Source: Enterobacter sichuanensis
Lineage (GTDB): Bacteria; Pseudomonadota; Gammaproteobacteria; Enterobacterales; Enterobacteriaceae
Length of the DNA stretch: 64,000 bases
NCBI RefSeq assembly: GCF_002939185.1
Contig: NZ_POVL01000005.1
Location: 1-64,000, forward strand
Direction of reading: 5' to 3'
Under the pieces are notes generated by a model, which was not told the DNA's origin, did not search any database, and saw only the letters and a list, made by a program, of their open reading frames with translations. The translations under genes and the position numbers were made by a program. This document shows, piece after piece, positions 7,405-15,740 of the stretch (position 1 is the stretch's first letter; each line of letters begins with the position of its first letter).

Positions 7405-7688
7405 TTTGGTTTTCCTATTAATGCCATAAATCAACGAACTCATTAGGATTCAAATCAGCCCAAATAAAACACCTTACATAGACTATGTCCCACCTGATTA
7501 GACGTTTCCCCTGCAATCGTAAGTGCAACGAGCTATAAAAATACCACCATAACGCCTACGTAACGCACCCGCATTTTGCTGTTTTACTCACTCTTATAGA
7601 AACAAAATGCTGATGGAATGGGAGGCTATCTACATCGCACGAATACTGTTCATCCACACAGTTATGAAATTCTTAACCTTACATTTAC

Positions 7689-8153
7689 CTACTTCCGCAG
7701 TTTGTCCCATCGCACCGCTGACACAATACCCCAATTGCCGCTAGGGTTGGGCCTGCGCCACTTTGCCGTCTCCATGCTACGGAGATACTCAAGCGCTTCG
7801 GAAAACGTGCCAAAACGCTTCTGGGAGGTCTTATCGCCCACTCCAAAGGAGCCATCGCGACTACTCGCCAGTTCGGGATTAAAGCACGTCCCATCCGCCG
7901 CATAGGGAACCAGTAGTTCTGGGTCGTTTTCTTCGGATGAGTCGAATACTAACAACTGCCACGGTTCAACACTGAGAGCGCTAGCAAGCACCTCAATGGC
8001 ATCGAGAGACGCGTTGGAGCCACCACGTTCAATACGACTCATATAACTACGAGCAAACCCACACCGATCAGCAAAAGCTTCTTGGCTCATTCCTGTGGCA
8101 ATGCGCAGTTCTTTTACCCGCTCGCCAAACTGTATTCTCAAGGTCTTTTTCAT
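7689..8153 (-). CDS. XRE-family transcriptional regulator
   Basis: This 154-residue protein has an N-terminal helix-turn-helix of the XRE/Cro-CI class (about residues 6-62). It reads FGERVKELRIATGMSQEAFADRCGFARSYMSRIERG, with the conserved hydrophobic LDAIEVLASAL end. The C-terminal 90 residues contain FGTFSEALEYLRSMETAKWRRPNPSGNWGIVSAVRW, a tail found on other mobile-element regulators. That tail may sense or bind a partner, but its role is unknown. I chose the ATG at 8151-8153 because the HTH follows directly, although an in-frame start lies 36 bases upstream. It is divergent from the membrane-protein gene at 8393, so the 240-base gap between them may be its operator region. Confidence 0.75.
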   Translation of the reverse strand: MKKTLRIQFGERVKELRIATGMSQEAFADRCGFARSYMSRIERGGSNASLDAIEVLASALSVEPWQLLVFDSSEENDPELLVPYAADGTCFNPELASSRDGSFGVGDKTSQKRFGTFSEALEYLRSMETAKWRRPNPSGNWGIVSAVRWDKLRK

Positions 8154-8392
8154 GCACTGAATGTGCAGTTTTGACCACTGTAAGGCCACGCTCCATATGA
8201 GACATTTTGAATCTATTCTCGCGTCAGTAGCTTAGTCACTCGCATTAGTCGCCTGTCTCGTGACCTCCTCAAAAGATTCAAAATAAACTCCAATAGTGAC
8301 ATTTAAAATCTACAAAGTATGATGATAGTCTTCGGTTTGGCATCACCAGCGTTCGCTATCAGGCGCGCTCTGGTTTGGAAAATGAGGGAATC

Positions 8393-8875
8393 ATGGCAGG
8401 AGCAGACTTTTTATTACCGATGTCAGCGGGAGCCGCGCTTAGCTGGGCCAGTTATGTTGTATCAAAGCAGCACATCAGCACGCTACGCGCAATTGTATGG
8501 GGGGCTCTGGGCACTCTCTCATTGGTGCTGGGCGTATGCGCCTTTTCTGCTGTAGGTGCTGAGCATCAGGCAGCACGAAAAGATATCGTATGTGCAGATG
8601 ACAACCCGGAATGCTATGCGAAAACGCACCATAACCCGGTCAGGGAGTGCAAGCAGGTAATGGATGAGAAAGCGAAGTTTCACCATGTGTGGCTGGATAG
8701 CGAAGCGCAACCGATTTTCAGCACCTACCTCTGGCACAACGAAAACAAACGAACTATACAAATGTTCGGACAACAGGCTAAAGCGATTAATAGCTTGGGG
8801 ATGCATACCCCTCTGCAATATTTTTGTGTTTTTAACGCCAACACCGGGAAGGTCATCGCGGCTTCATTTGAATAA
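8393..8875 (+). CDS. Small inner-membrane protein of unknown function
   Basis: This 160-residue protein has two hydrophobic segments near the N-terminus (about 5-22, and 32-54 with AIVWGALGTLSLVLGVCAFSAVGA). They are followed by a soluble C-terminal domain of about 100 residues with four cysteines (CADDNPEC, ECKQV, YFCVF). The cysteines suggest that the soluble part is periplasmic and disulfide-bonded, which fits an N-in hairpin topology only if the second helix ends outside. The ATG has GAGG 5 bases upstream. I do not recognise the family. It lies between the XRE regulator and the A+T-rich pair and could belong to either unit. Confidence 0.55.
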   Translation: MAGADFLLPMSAGAALSWASYVVSKQHISTLRAIVWGALGTLSLVLGVCAFSAVGAEHQAARKDIVCADDNPECYAKTHHNPVRECKQVMDEKAKFHHVWLDSEAQPIFSTYLWHNENKRTIQMFGQQAKAINSLGMHTPLQYFCVFNANTGKVIAASFE

Positions 8876-8990
8876 TGTAAGGCAACAGTAGTTGTTGTTA
8901 AAGCTATCGCACCTGCCCAATGCCAGTAGAGATGAACTGATTCGATAATGTATACTGTTCAAGTAAGAACACATTCAAAATGGAGTGATC

Positions 8991-9668
8991 ATGAAAAACG
9001 AACCACAAATCATCTCAACACAACTTGCTATTTTTCTCGATTCTTTTATTAAGAGACCGGATCTATTCTTTAATAAATTAAATTCTGACTTAGGGGGCCT
9101 AATAGATGCCATGCCACAGGTTCTGCCTCTTCCACCAGAAGCACCAGCAGAAATCCCTCGGGTTATGGCTGCATCTTCATATAATAAAAACACTATAAAT
9201 ATTTCTCTCAATCGTGTGGACTTCATTAGGCAATACAATCCTGCTGAGGACATAGAGCAATCAATCAAAGAGTTCAAGGCATTATGTAAAAATTTTATAT
9301 TGTCTATCATAAGTGAGTATAAAATATCCAGATTTGGTAATGTTGGTTCATTTTATGTTAAATCCAACAATCCAGAGAAAGAAATAAGCGATCTATTTAT
9401 TAATAAAGACGCAGGTTCTTTTGATGAGATCTCGCTGAGATTAAATAAAACAACCATCGATAAAGGTATTACTTTCAATAATGTCATTAGTATAAACCAA
9501 GGGCATATTGAATCCCCCAATTACAACGGCAATGGTATTGTAATTCAATTAGATAACAACAGCATTGCAAGAGCTGAGGCATTAAAAGAAGAAGAATTAC
9601 TATCATTATTTGAAATTAAAAGTAATGCATTTAACCCAACCTATGCAAAAGAGGTGGGCAAAAAATGA
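8991..9668 (+). CDS. A+T-rich gene of unknown function, first of two
   Basis: This 225-residue soluble protein starts at the ATG at 8991, with GGAG 5 bases upstream. The first 60 residues include a proline-rich stretch (LPLPPEAPAEIPRV). The middle has DFIRQYNPAEDIEQSIKEFKALCKNFILSIISEY, predicted helical, and the C-terminus is helical and charged. I recognise no family. Its base composition is visibly more A+T-rich than the flanking genes, a sign of separate acquisition. The next gene starts inside its stop codon (overlap at 9665-9668), so the two are co-translated and likely act together. The pattern of a soluble protein plus a small membrane protein recalls two-gene defence or toxin modules, but this is inference from layout only. 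Confidence 0.6.
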   Translation: MKNEPQIISTQLAIFLDSFIKRPDLFFNKLNSDLGGLIDAMPQVLPLPPEAPAEIPRVMAASSYNKNTINISLNRVDFIRQYNPAEDIEQSIKEFKALCKNFILSIISEYKISRFGNVGSFYVKSNNPEKEISDLFINKDAGSFDEISLRLNKTTIDKGITFNNVISINQGHIESPNYNGNGIVIQLDNNSIARAEALKEEELLSLFEIKSNAFNPTYAKEVGKK

Positions 9669-10042
9669 GTTTTTTTGGTTCAAATCAAGGTGCTAAAGAT
9701 GAGCAAATAAAAGTAACATTCTCCTCCAGCAGTAGTGTTACTGCCGCACCATCTCCGAGCGATACCAACCCTAATACATATGTAATGTTTAGGGCTGAAT
9801 TAGAAGATATGATTAAGCAACATCGGCCTAAAACCGAAAAAGAGATTAAGGCTGAAAGTGATTCATCGCTAAGAAAAATTGCATTGTATGGTTTATTTCT
9901 TTGTATTTTTATATTACTTTGCATAGTAATCTACTTCGGCGCTACAAAAGATGAACTCCCTGGTTTTGCACAAGGGTTCGCTTCATTAATTACAACGCTG
10001 GTCGGTGGGATTGGCGGTTTTATTTACGGCTCTAAAAAATGA
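9665..10042 (+). CDS. Small two-helix membrane protein, second of A+T-rich pair
   Basis: The 125-residue product has a polar N-terminal half with a serine-rich stretch (TFSSSSSVTAAPSPSD) and a charged helix (residues 40-70). Two C-terminal membrane helices follow: IALYGLFLCIFILLCIVIYFG (about 72-92) and a glycine-rich FASLITTLVGGIGGFIYG (about 105-122). A glycine-rich terminal helix of this kind is common in pore-forming or oligomerising membrane proteins. The start overlaps the previous stop (ATGA), indicating translational coupling. A perfect 13-bp hairpin follows the stop. I recognise no family. An effector that acts on the membrane, sensed or restrained by the partner, is one possible reading, without direct proof. 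Confidence 0.6.
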   Translation: MSFFGSNQGAKDEQIKVTFSSSSSVTAAPSPSDTNPNTYVMFRAELEDMIKQHRPKTEKEIKAESDSSLRKIALYGLFLCIFILLCIVIYFGATKDELPGFAQGFASLITTLVGGIGGFIYGSKK

Positions 10043-10046
10043 CATT

Positions 10047-10077
10047 TAAGTAGTCAACATTGGGTGTTGACTACTTA
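10047..10077. terminator. 13-bp perfect hairpin between convergent genes
   Basis: TAAGTAGTCAACA (10047-10059) pairs with TGTTGACTACTTA (10065-10077) around a 5-base loop. It sits between the A+T-rich pair and the serine recombinase gene, which converge here. No long T-run is present on either side. It probably acts as a bidirectional terminator. Confidence 0.6.
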
Positions 10078-10089
10078 CCAATGAATTAT

Positions 10090-10731
10090 TTAAATGATAT
10101 TATCATGAATGTTTTTGAGGTTTTTTTTTATAATCCGGCTAATAGTTGTTCTCGCTACATTTGTTGCTTTCTGGATTTCTGTGTATGACCAGCCAGCATC
10201 ACGTAACTTCAGCACGCGCTCATGCAAGCCGGTATCAATCTGACGGCCTTTAAATTTTCCTTCGGCCTTCGCAAGTTTAATACCCTGTGCCTGACGGCGT
10301 TTGCGGTCTTGGTGATCCTTTCGGGCAATAGCAGCCAACATATCGAGCATCATACTGTTTAGCGCCTGCATCATGCGGGTGGTGAACTCGTCACCGGAGT
10401 TCACCATCATGTGCGACGTTGGCAGATCGAGAGCGACAACACGCACTCCTTTCCCCTTAATCATCCCAGTCAGCTTTTCCCAATCTTCCGCATTAAGGCG
10501 TGATAGGCGATCTACTTGTTCAACTAGCAGAACATCACCGCTTTGCGCTATATCGAGCAACTTCATCAACTCAGGGCGAGCCAGTGATGCACCAGACTCG
10601 TTCTCAATGAACCACGCAGAGATAGCAACGCCATTGCTGGTGGCGAACTCCTGCAAATCCTGACGCGCACGCTCAGCGTTTTGGTCTTTGGTGGAGGCAC
10701 GAAGATAGGCGTAGATGCGGTTGCTGTTCAT
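10090..10731 (-). CDS. Serine recombinase (resolvase/invertase family)
   Basis: This 213-residue protein has the resolvase catalytic domain (1-140): IYAYLRASTKDQ with the nucleophile Ser13, VEQVDRLSRLN with conserved arginines, and an E-helix segment QALNSMMLDMLAAIARKD. A C-terminal HTH of the Hin type (about 165-205) reads VLKLRDAGWSYTEIQKATNVARTTISRII. Such enzymes resolve dimers, invert segments or move small elements. The start is an ATG. The 248-base upstream gap holds an inverted repeat (GGTAGC/GCTACC at 10836-10865) that could be part of its recombination site. Its target within this element is not identifiable from sequence alone. Confidence 0.88.
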   Translation of the reverse strand: MNSNRIYAYLRASTKDQNAERARQDLQEFATSNGVAISAWFIENESGASLARPELMKLLDIAQSGDVLLVEQVDRLSRLNAEDWEKLTGMIKGKGVRVVALDLPTSHMMVNSGDEFTTRMMQALNSMMLDMLAAIARKDHQDRKRRQAQGIKLAKAEGKFKGRQIDTGLHERVLKLRDAGWSYTEIQKATNVARTTISRIIKKNLKNIHDNII

Positions 10732-10834
10732 GTTTTATTTCCCGTTGCTGGTAGCATTTAAGCGGTTCATCGAAACCGGTAGCTTTTAGGCTGTATCACT
10801 GACGATGCAACCGGGGTTTATGGTGTGCTCTCAA

Positions 10835-10866
10835 TGGTAGCAATTTAGTATATTCATAAGCTACCA
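10835..10866. other. Inverted repeat, possible recombinase site
   Basis: TGGTAGC and GCTACCA form 7-bp arms around an 18-base A+T-rich centre, upstream of the serine recombinase gene. Resolvase sites have this kind of imperfect dyad. The assignment rests on position only. Confidence 0.3.
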
Positions 10867-10979
10867 AGTTAAGAAAAGATTACCCCAACACACCACATAA
10901 CACAATATTTATGAATGCTTATACGTGTTTTTGAGTGTTCATGCTATAAAGTTCTCATTAGTGACAACCGGAGTTAAAG

Positions 10980-11468
10980 ATGAAAAAGACCTTCAAGACA
11001 CGCACAGCCGATCTAACTGGAGCAGGCAGGGCCACATTCCGGTTTGAAAATACCACCTGGGCGGCGATTGATATGTTGTCAGCAAAGCAGGGCATTCGCT
11101 GGCAGGATTGGGCACGTAACGTGTTAGCTTCACAGCCTGATGCACCAAACAGAACAGCACTGTTACGTGCTGCGCTGGCCGACGAATTAATGACCGAACA
11201 AATTTTTGCTCTTGGTGAAGCGGGGCCAGTGGAAGCGAATATCCATCATGAAATTATCGGCAACGGCTACTGGCGGATTAATGACGAGCAACTACAGACC
11301 GAGTTGGATGGCGCAACTATCGTCACCCGTGATAACTCATTTGCGGCGTTCACGTTATTGACTGGTTACAGAGGCAAAAGTTACGGCGGCTCACCATTCG
11401 TAATCATCCAGAATGAGCTACGCGGCCAGCTACATCTCATGATTGCTCCAGACGTTGATATTTATTAA
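10980..11468 (+). CDS. Hypothetical protein, possible ribbon-helix-helix DNA binder
   Basis: This 162-residue protein heads a three-gene set. Its N-terminal segment TFRFENTTWAAIDMLSAKQGIRWQDWARNVL (about 19-49) has the short strand plus two-helix pattern of ribbon-helix-helix proteins. The rest (GNGYWRINDEQLQ, FAAFTLLTGYRGKSYGGSPFVII) is not familiar. The ATG has a GGAG-containing site (CCGGAGTTAAAG) just upstream. Only 5 bases separate its stop from the next start, so the genes are co-transcribed. Its place directly upstream of a possible replication initiator suggests a plasmid-like regulatory or copy-control role, which is inference. Confidence 0.55.
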   Translation: MKKTFKTRTADLTGAGRATFRFENTTWAAIDMLSAKQGIRWQDWARNVLASQPDAPNRTALLRAALADELMTEQIFALGEAGPVEANIHHEIIGNGYWRINDEQLQTELDGATIVTRDNSFAAFTLLTGYRGKSYGGSPFVIIQNELRGQLHLMIAPDVDIY

Positions 11469-11473
11469 GGGGG

Positions 11474-11812
11474 ATGGGGGCAATGAAAGTTCAAACGATT
11501 TCAGCTAGTGAGACGGCTTTCTTTTTGAGAGTCAAACTGGGCGACGTCAGAGCATGGGATGATTTATTAGCGGATATGCGGCGCGGGAAGACTAGCTATC
11601 ACGGTGAGGTCTTACTTCCTGTCGGAAGGTATTCCGCCACTCGCCACCCTCGCCCGGTTTATCTATTTAGTGAAGTATGTAAGTTCGTCGAAAAAGTCTC
11701 ACGCCTTTGCCCTCCCCCCGCCAAGCCGCACATGCTGTCTATGCTTGAGGTTGACATTGACCTCACCGATAAGCGCCATTGGAGCGTTCGCCCTCTAATA
11801 GCGACGAGCTGA
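11474..11812 (+). CDS. Hypothetical small protein in replication-like operon
   Basis: The product is 112 residues from the ATG at 11474, or 109 from the ATG at 11483, which is better spaced from the AAGGGGG ribosome site. The N-terminal part (ISASETAFFLRVKLGDVRAWDDLLADMRRG) looks helical and could hold a helix-turn-helix related to excisionase-type proteins. The middle contains HPRPVYLFSEVCKFVEKV. I recognise no family. It lies between the ribbon-helix-helix candidate and the possible replication initiator, with gaps of 5 and 10 bases, so it is part of that operon. Confidence 0.5.
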   Translation: MGAMKVQTISASETAFFLRVKLGDVRAWDDLLADMRRGKTSYHGEVLLPVGRYSATRHPRPVYLFSEVCKFVEKVSRLCPPPAKPHMLSMLEVDIDLTDKRHWSVRPLIATS

Positions 11813-11822
11813 AAGGCTGGCA

Positions 11823-12749
11823 ATGAACAACTATCAACAGACAGAGGATTCAGCCTTGAAGCAATTCAGGGCTACCGCCGTCATCGACTGGCTCGACGTT
11901 GAGATTCGCACCGAACGCCCAACACAACACCAACACATCCGCAGAGCGCTGAGAGAGATAACGAGCGTTAATCGCTGGTGGGTTGAGGCAATCGACATGC
12001 AGCCAGGTGATGTTACTGACACATTCAGCATTCGCTTTCATGACGAGCTGGCGAACAACTATCAGCAGCTCCGTGCTGCGCTCCATGCGTTAGCCAGACG
12101 GTTCACGTTTGCAACCGAACCGACTATTGCCGGGATAGAGATCAGTTGTGACTTCTGGCACAAACAACAGTCAGTTGAAGCAACACGCGCCCTCACATAC
12201 CGTATGCAAACAAGCCTATTCGCTCCGGGCACCAATCATCGCCAATACAACGGCGACAACAGCAGTAACCAATTTCTTGATAAGCCCGGCAATCGTATAA
12301 ACCCGGCGCATAACCTACGGATTGGTAACGAAGATGATGCCATTTCATGGCAGTGCTATCACAAACGCACCGACAAGAAGCAGCCGCTGCCGCTTCGCCA
12401 GCAACGTGCTCGCATAGAGGTGACATTGCAGGGTGACGCGCTACAGCAACACGGATTCGGTCTTCTCTCCGGGCTGCAACACTTCCCGTTTGAAACGCTC
12501 GCCAGTCTGTTCACGTTCCGCCGTCCGATAGCTACGGCACAGATGGCAAAGGGGGATCTGTTCCGACTCATTTCAATCAACTGGATACGCTCATACAGGG
12601 ATGCAACGACGGAACGCGGCATTCACTCGTTCAGCACTGTAGGACAACGCGACAAGAAAGGCAGAACGCGGACAGAGAGTAGTCACCTGACAGCAGACAA
12701 AGAATTGAGTAACCGGGTTAGGGCAGCGTTGCGGAACCTACACCCGTGA
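11823..12749 (+). CDS. Putative replication-initiation-like protein
   Basis: The protein has 308 residues. Its start, FRATAVIDWLDVEIRTERPTQHQHIRRAL, and later strand-rich segments (GIEISCDFW, ARIEVTLQG) resemble initiators of rolling-circle plasmids and filamentous phages. In these a Rep domain binds the origin and nicks it with a tyrosine. Candidate tyrosines are present (QCYHKRTDKK region, NWIRSYRDATTERG), but I could not fix the catalytic one. The C-terminal quarter is basic and polar. It is the last gene of the 10980-12749 operon, and a gene-poor 520-base stretch follows, where an origin could lie. The family call is tentative. It could also be an uncharacterised element protein. Confidence 0.45.
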   Translation: MNNYQQTEDSALKQFRATAVIDWLDVEIRTERPTQHQHIRRALREITSVNRWWVEAIDMQPGDVTDTFSIRFHDELANNYQQLRAALHALARRFTFATEPTIAGIEISCDFWHKQQSVEATRALTYRMQTSLFAPGTNHRQYNGDNSSNQFLDKPGNRINPAHNLRIGNEDDAISWQCYHKRTDKKQPLPLRQQRARIEVTLQGDALQQHGFGLLSGLQHFPFETLASLFTFRRPIATAQMAKGDLFRLISINWIRSYRDATTERGIHSFSTVGQRDKKGRTRTESSHLTADKELSNRVRAALRNLHP

Positions 12750-13275
12750 ATATCCATTCCAAAAAAGTGTGCGGATTTTGAAGCAGTGATCCGCTTGCTG
12801 GCTGGGCTGGCGCACAGTGACCTAATAACTTAAATACATACAACCGCTAACCAACTACGTTTACACAAAACAACAGGTAACAGGGAAAACCGGAAGTGAG
12901 AAGCGGAGCCGCGAACTTCACCAAGAAGCTGTCAGGGATATGACCGCTGAAAAGTAAATATCTTAGGATTTGATAGCCCCCTTCTTGGCGAAGCAGTTAA
13001 AAACTTCGGAGTTTGAAAAACAAAACCTTATACTTGGATTACTGGCAATTATTCTCAGCCAGACGCATCACTATAGCACCACGGCTTTTTTACCGTAAAA
13101 TATGCCATCCTGATAAAAAAACTCGCCAGAGAGCCTTACAGCGCGTTTGAACCACATATCGCGGCTTCTGCTTACGAATAGCTGTCTGATTAGTAGTAGC
13201 TTCATGGTCCAGTCCGGTTTACTTTATATTGCTATCAACAAGGGAGCCGTCCAGAGGCGACGCGGAGATAATGCT
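12750..13275. other. Gene-poor 520-bp stretch in the element
   Basis: No convincing reading frame is present. A G+A-rich section (about 12885-12950) is followed by an A+T-rich one. Near 13120-13147 lies a hairpin that, read leftward, is followed by a run of T. It resembles the terminator after the integrase gene. This stretch is the natural place for an origin or transfer site next to the Rep-like gene, but no specific motif was found. Confidence 0.35.
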
Positions 13276-13608
13276 TTGAGAACCGTCGCGATACTGCAAT
13301 ACACCTTGCACAAAGGCACCGGAACTGCTTTTCACACCATAATGCAGGTCATCAGCGTGCCCCTACACCAACGCCACGGGATCGATGTAGTATCGTTTGG
13401 TAACTCACTGCATGACACGGATTGCTATTACCTGATTCGCGCCTTTGACAGCGCTGAAAGCATGGCTGCGGTTCTCAATGCTTTTTACGCAAGCGCAGAC
13501 TGGCGCAACGGCCCACGCGAAGACATCATTGGCAGCATAGAGACCAGCATTAAAACAGTAGTAAACCTGCCACCGGAAAGCGTGGAAGGGCTGCGGGTGC
13601 AGTCGTAG
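13276..13608 (+). CDS. NIPSNAP-like ferredoxin-fold protein
   Basis: The 110-residue product, from a TTG start at 13276 with GGAG 8 bases upstream, shows the NIPSNAP/dimeric alpha-beta barrel pattern: ILQYTLHKGTG, a VPLHQRHGIDVVSFG strand, CYYLIRAFDS, and the motif AFYASADWRNGPREDIIGSIE. The frame is open further upstream to 13147, but the extra residues do not match the family and no ATG is well placed. Such proteins are small dimers of unclear role, sometimes linked to stress or oxidation chemistry. The gene converges on the integrase gene and is flanked by two related hairpins. The start is uncertain and the family moderately sure. Confidence 0.6.
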   Translation: MRTVAILQYTLHKGTGTAFHTIMQVISVPLHQRHGIDVVSFGNSLHDTDCYYLIRAFDSAESMAAVLNAFYASADWRNGPREDIIGSIETSIKTVVNLPPESVEGLRVQS

Positions 13609-13676
13609 GTTAACTGACTTCACCAGACACGTTTTGAGCGCCGCCAAATTTCGCACCATAAAATCCACTACCCTCA

Positions 13677-13710
13677 ATAAAAAATGCGCTAGGGAGCTTC
13701 CCTGCGCATT
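13677..13710 (-). terminator. Intrinsic terminator of the integrase gene
   Basis: AATGCGC (13683-13689) pairs with GCGCATT (13704-13710), and AGGGA with TCCCT inside, leaving a 3-base loop. Read leftward, the stem runs into a T-run broken by one A. It lies 31 bases after the integrase stop. Confidence 0.75.
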
Positions 13711-13740
13711 CAAACATCACTCAACTGAATAGTAACTGAC

Positions 13741-15651
13741 TCAACCTGTTTGTTTGCCACGCTTCCTTCGAAGCGCATCTCTGACAGCATCCAACCCGTC
13801 AGCAATGTTGAATTTCGCTATAACAGGTAACGAAAAATCAATTTTCTCGACAATTTCAATCATATGAACCGGTTTGAGGTCTTTGCTATACCGCACTTCT
13901 GTTTCAGTTTCACCTCGCACATGTCCGACTAGCTGCGCACGTAGTTCCGGGCTGACACCCTTCTCTTTAAGTAAGGTTGAGACAGTGTGGCGAAACGAGT
14001 GAAAAGACTTGGTTCTATTCCTCTCAAGTTTCAATCGACGTGCCAACAGCGATTCATTGAACCATGCGGAAACCGGTCTACCATAGCCTTTAGTTTTATG
14101 CGGCTTGAGTTCGGGGAACAGGCGGACATACCCGGCATCTTTTAAGGCGTTCACGTAGTCTATAAAACCGAGATCAATAAGCGTGGAGTGAATCGGAATT
14201 TTGCGACGAGCATTAGCGTTTTTTAGTTTCTTGCCGTTTTCACTATCGCTTTCAAGGTTCAAGTAGTAAACACCGTCTTCTGCCAGAACATCCTCCAGCA
14301 GCAATTGCGCAATTTCATTAACTCGCGCCCCCGTCAGCACCCCCAGTAAAGGTGTCCAAAAGTGAAACGGGCAATATTGATGGAATCGCCCTTGCACGTT
14401 ACGTTCACCGGTTCCAGCCACAAACCACGGAAGTGAAAAAATCGCCTTAATTTCATGCGGTTCAAACACGTCAGTATGATCCTGGTCTCGCTCGTCTTTA
14501 TCATCGCGCGGGAAAAAGTTTTCGCATGGCGATTTCAGTAGCTTACCGTCAGCAACAGCCCACTTCATTGCACCATAAAGGCCGTTGATATACTTCCTGA
14601 CTGATTCCTCAGTCATCGATTTATCGCCGCATTCCGCCGCTTTAGTGATTAACTCATCCAGCGTTTTCACTCCATATTTAGCTTTGACTAAATTACGGTT
14701 TGCCGGGATCGTGCGCAGTTTGCTCTCATAAGCCCGGAGGAAATCGCGATCAAAATCTTCCAACTGAATGTCGCCCATCGCTTCAATCATAAAACCGAAG
14801 TAGTTACGGATATCACTTATAGCCGACTCTGATACCTTGCCCTTGCACCGATGCTTTACATACTCAGAACATAACCACGACAGGCTCTTGGTGTAATACT
14901 TTCGATTAACATACTCGTTATCGATAGTGGGGACCGGAGCAGTAAGATGCACGGAAGGAGGAACGCTAACGGCTGGTGGTGTGGTCTTAGCCAGCCAATC
15001 AAGTCGGAGGCTTTCTGCATGGACCTTATTGATCAACAGCGTATCAGGTTTAATTACCGGACAACTGGAGGTGAAAAACCAACCGCCTTTAGCTTCACTT
15101 CCGGTAGTTTTGAACACCGAAGCTTCTGAATAACCGTCGCTGATAATGTTACGCAAATGCGCTGGCTGCGCTGTCAGTTGCAGATAACCTTTAGCAACCC
15201 CCTCAATACCCTGCTCTTCGCCATAGTTAAGCACGTAGCTGCCATCAAGAGGGTCTAACTCGGCCTCAGAGAGGGTCTCAACATAAAAGCCAGCCTGCCC
15301 CGTCGCCAGCCAAAATACGGGCAAGTTACGGTTTATCACCGCCTGAATTAACTGAGCAACGGGCAGTTCAATTGCTTGGGAGAAGTTTGAAAGCGAGATC
15401 ATCCCCTCACCAGCAAGCAGCGGGGCGCTGTCACTTAAAGCCTGATAATCCATTAGTTCATACTCATGTAAGGTCTGATACCAGACCGCCAACAGGAGCG
15501 CGGACTTCTGCTTTGCTTCATGAAGATCGTGAGTGCCTGTTGAAGTGTGAATCTCACACTGTCCTGCATATCGACGAAAACGTTGGGGAACACTAATGCG
15601 GACAACATAAATGCCGCTAGTTCGACGATAGAGTTTATATCGCTGAGACAT
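13741..15651 (-). CDS. Tyrosine integrase of the leuX element
   Basis: This 636-residue tyrosine recombinase is longer than lambda-type integrases because of an N-terminal arm of about 270 residues. It starts YKLYRRTSGIYVVRISVPQRFRRY, an integrase-associated arm domain. A core-binding region (about 275-400) follows, then the catalytic domain with the active-site arginine in LTGARVNEIAQ, the box II motif HSFRHTVSTLL, LVGHVRG, and the nucleophile tyrosine in VRYSKD. It inserts and excises the element at leuX. The start ATG is 90 bases from the tRNA 3' end, the normal arrangement. An excisionase gene was not identified, though the small protein at 11474 is a candidate. The gene appears intact. 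Confidence 0.93.
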   Translation of the reverse strand: MSQRYKLYRRTSGIYVVRISVPQRFRRYAGQCEIHTSTGTHDLHEAKQKSALLLAVWYQTLHEYELMDYQALSDSAPLLAGEGMISLSNFSQAIELPVAQLIQAVINRNLPVFWLATGQAGFYVETLSEAELDPLDGSYVLNYGEEQGIEGVAKGYLQLTAQPAHLRNIISDGYSEASVFKTTGSEAKGGWFFTSSCPVIKPDTLLINKVHAESLRLDWLAKTTPPAVSVPPSVHLTAPVPTIDNEYVNRKYYTKSLSWLCSEYVKHRCKGKVSESAISDIRNYFGFMIEAMGDIQLEDFDRDFLRAYESKLRTIPANRNLVKAKYGVKTLDELITKAAECGDKSMTEESVRKYINGLYGAMKWAVADGKLLKSPCENFFPRDDKDERDQDHTDVFEPHEIKAIFSLPWFVAGTGERNVQGRFHQYCPFHFWTPLLGVLTGARVNEIAQLLLEDVLAEDGVYYLNLESDSENGKKLKNANARRKIPIHSTLIDLGFIDYVNALKDAGYVRLFPELKPHKTKGYGRPVSAWFNESLLARRLKLERNRTKSFHSFRHTVSTLLKEKGVSPELRAQLVGHVRGETETEVRYSKDLKPVHMIEIVEKIDFSLPVIAKFNIADGLDAVRDALRRKRGKQTG

Positions 15652-15740
15652 CGCCTCGTATAGCCTTTTGTAGTAGGGCTACGCGATTACGAGCAGAAAT
15701 ATGGAAAAAGTTATTTAAAAACAACTAATTAGATAAGTCT

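Noticed and set aside
13405-13713. Leftward 102-codon frame opposite the NIPSNAP-like gene
   Set aside because: It overlaps the integrase terminator and has no family pattern, while the rightward frame matches NIPSNAP motifs.
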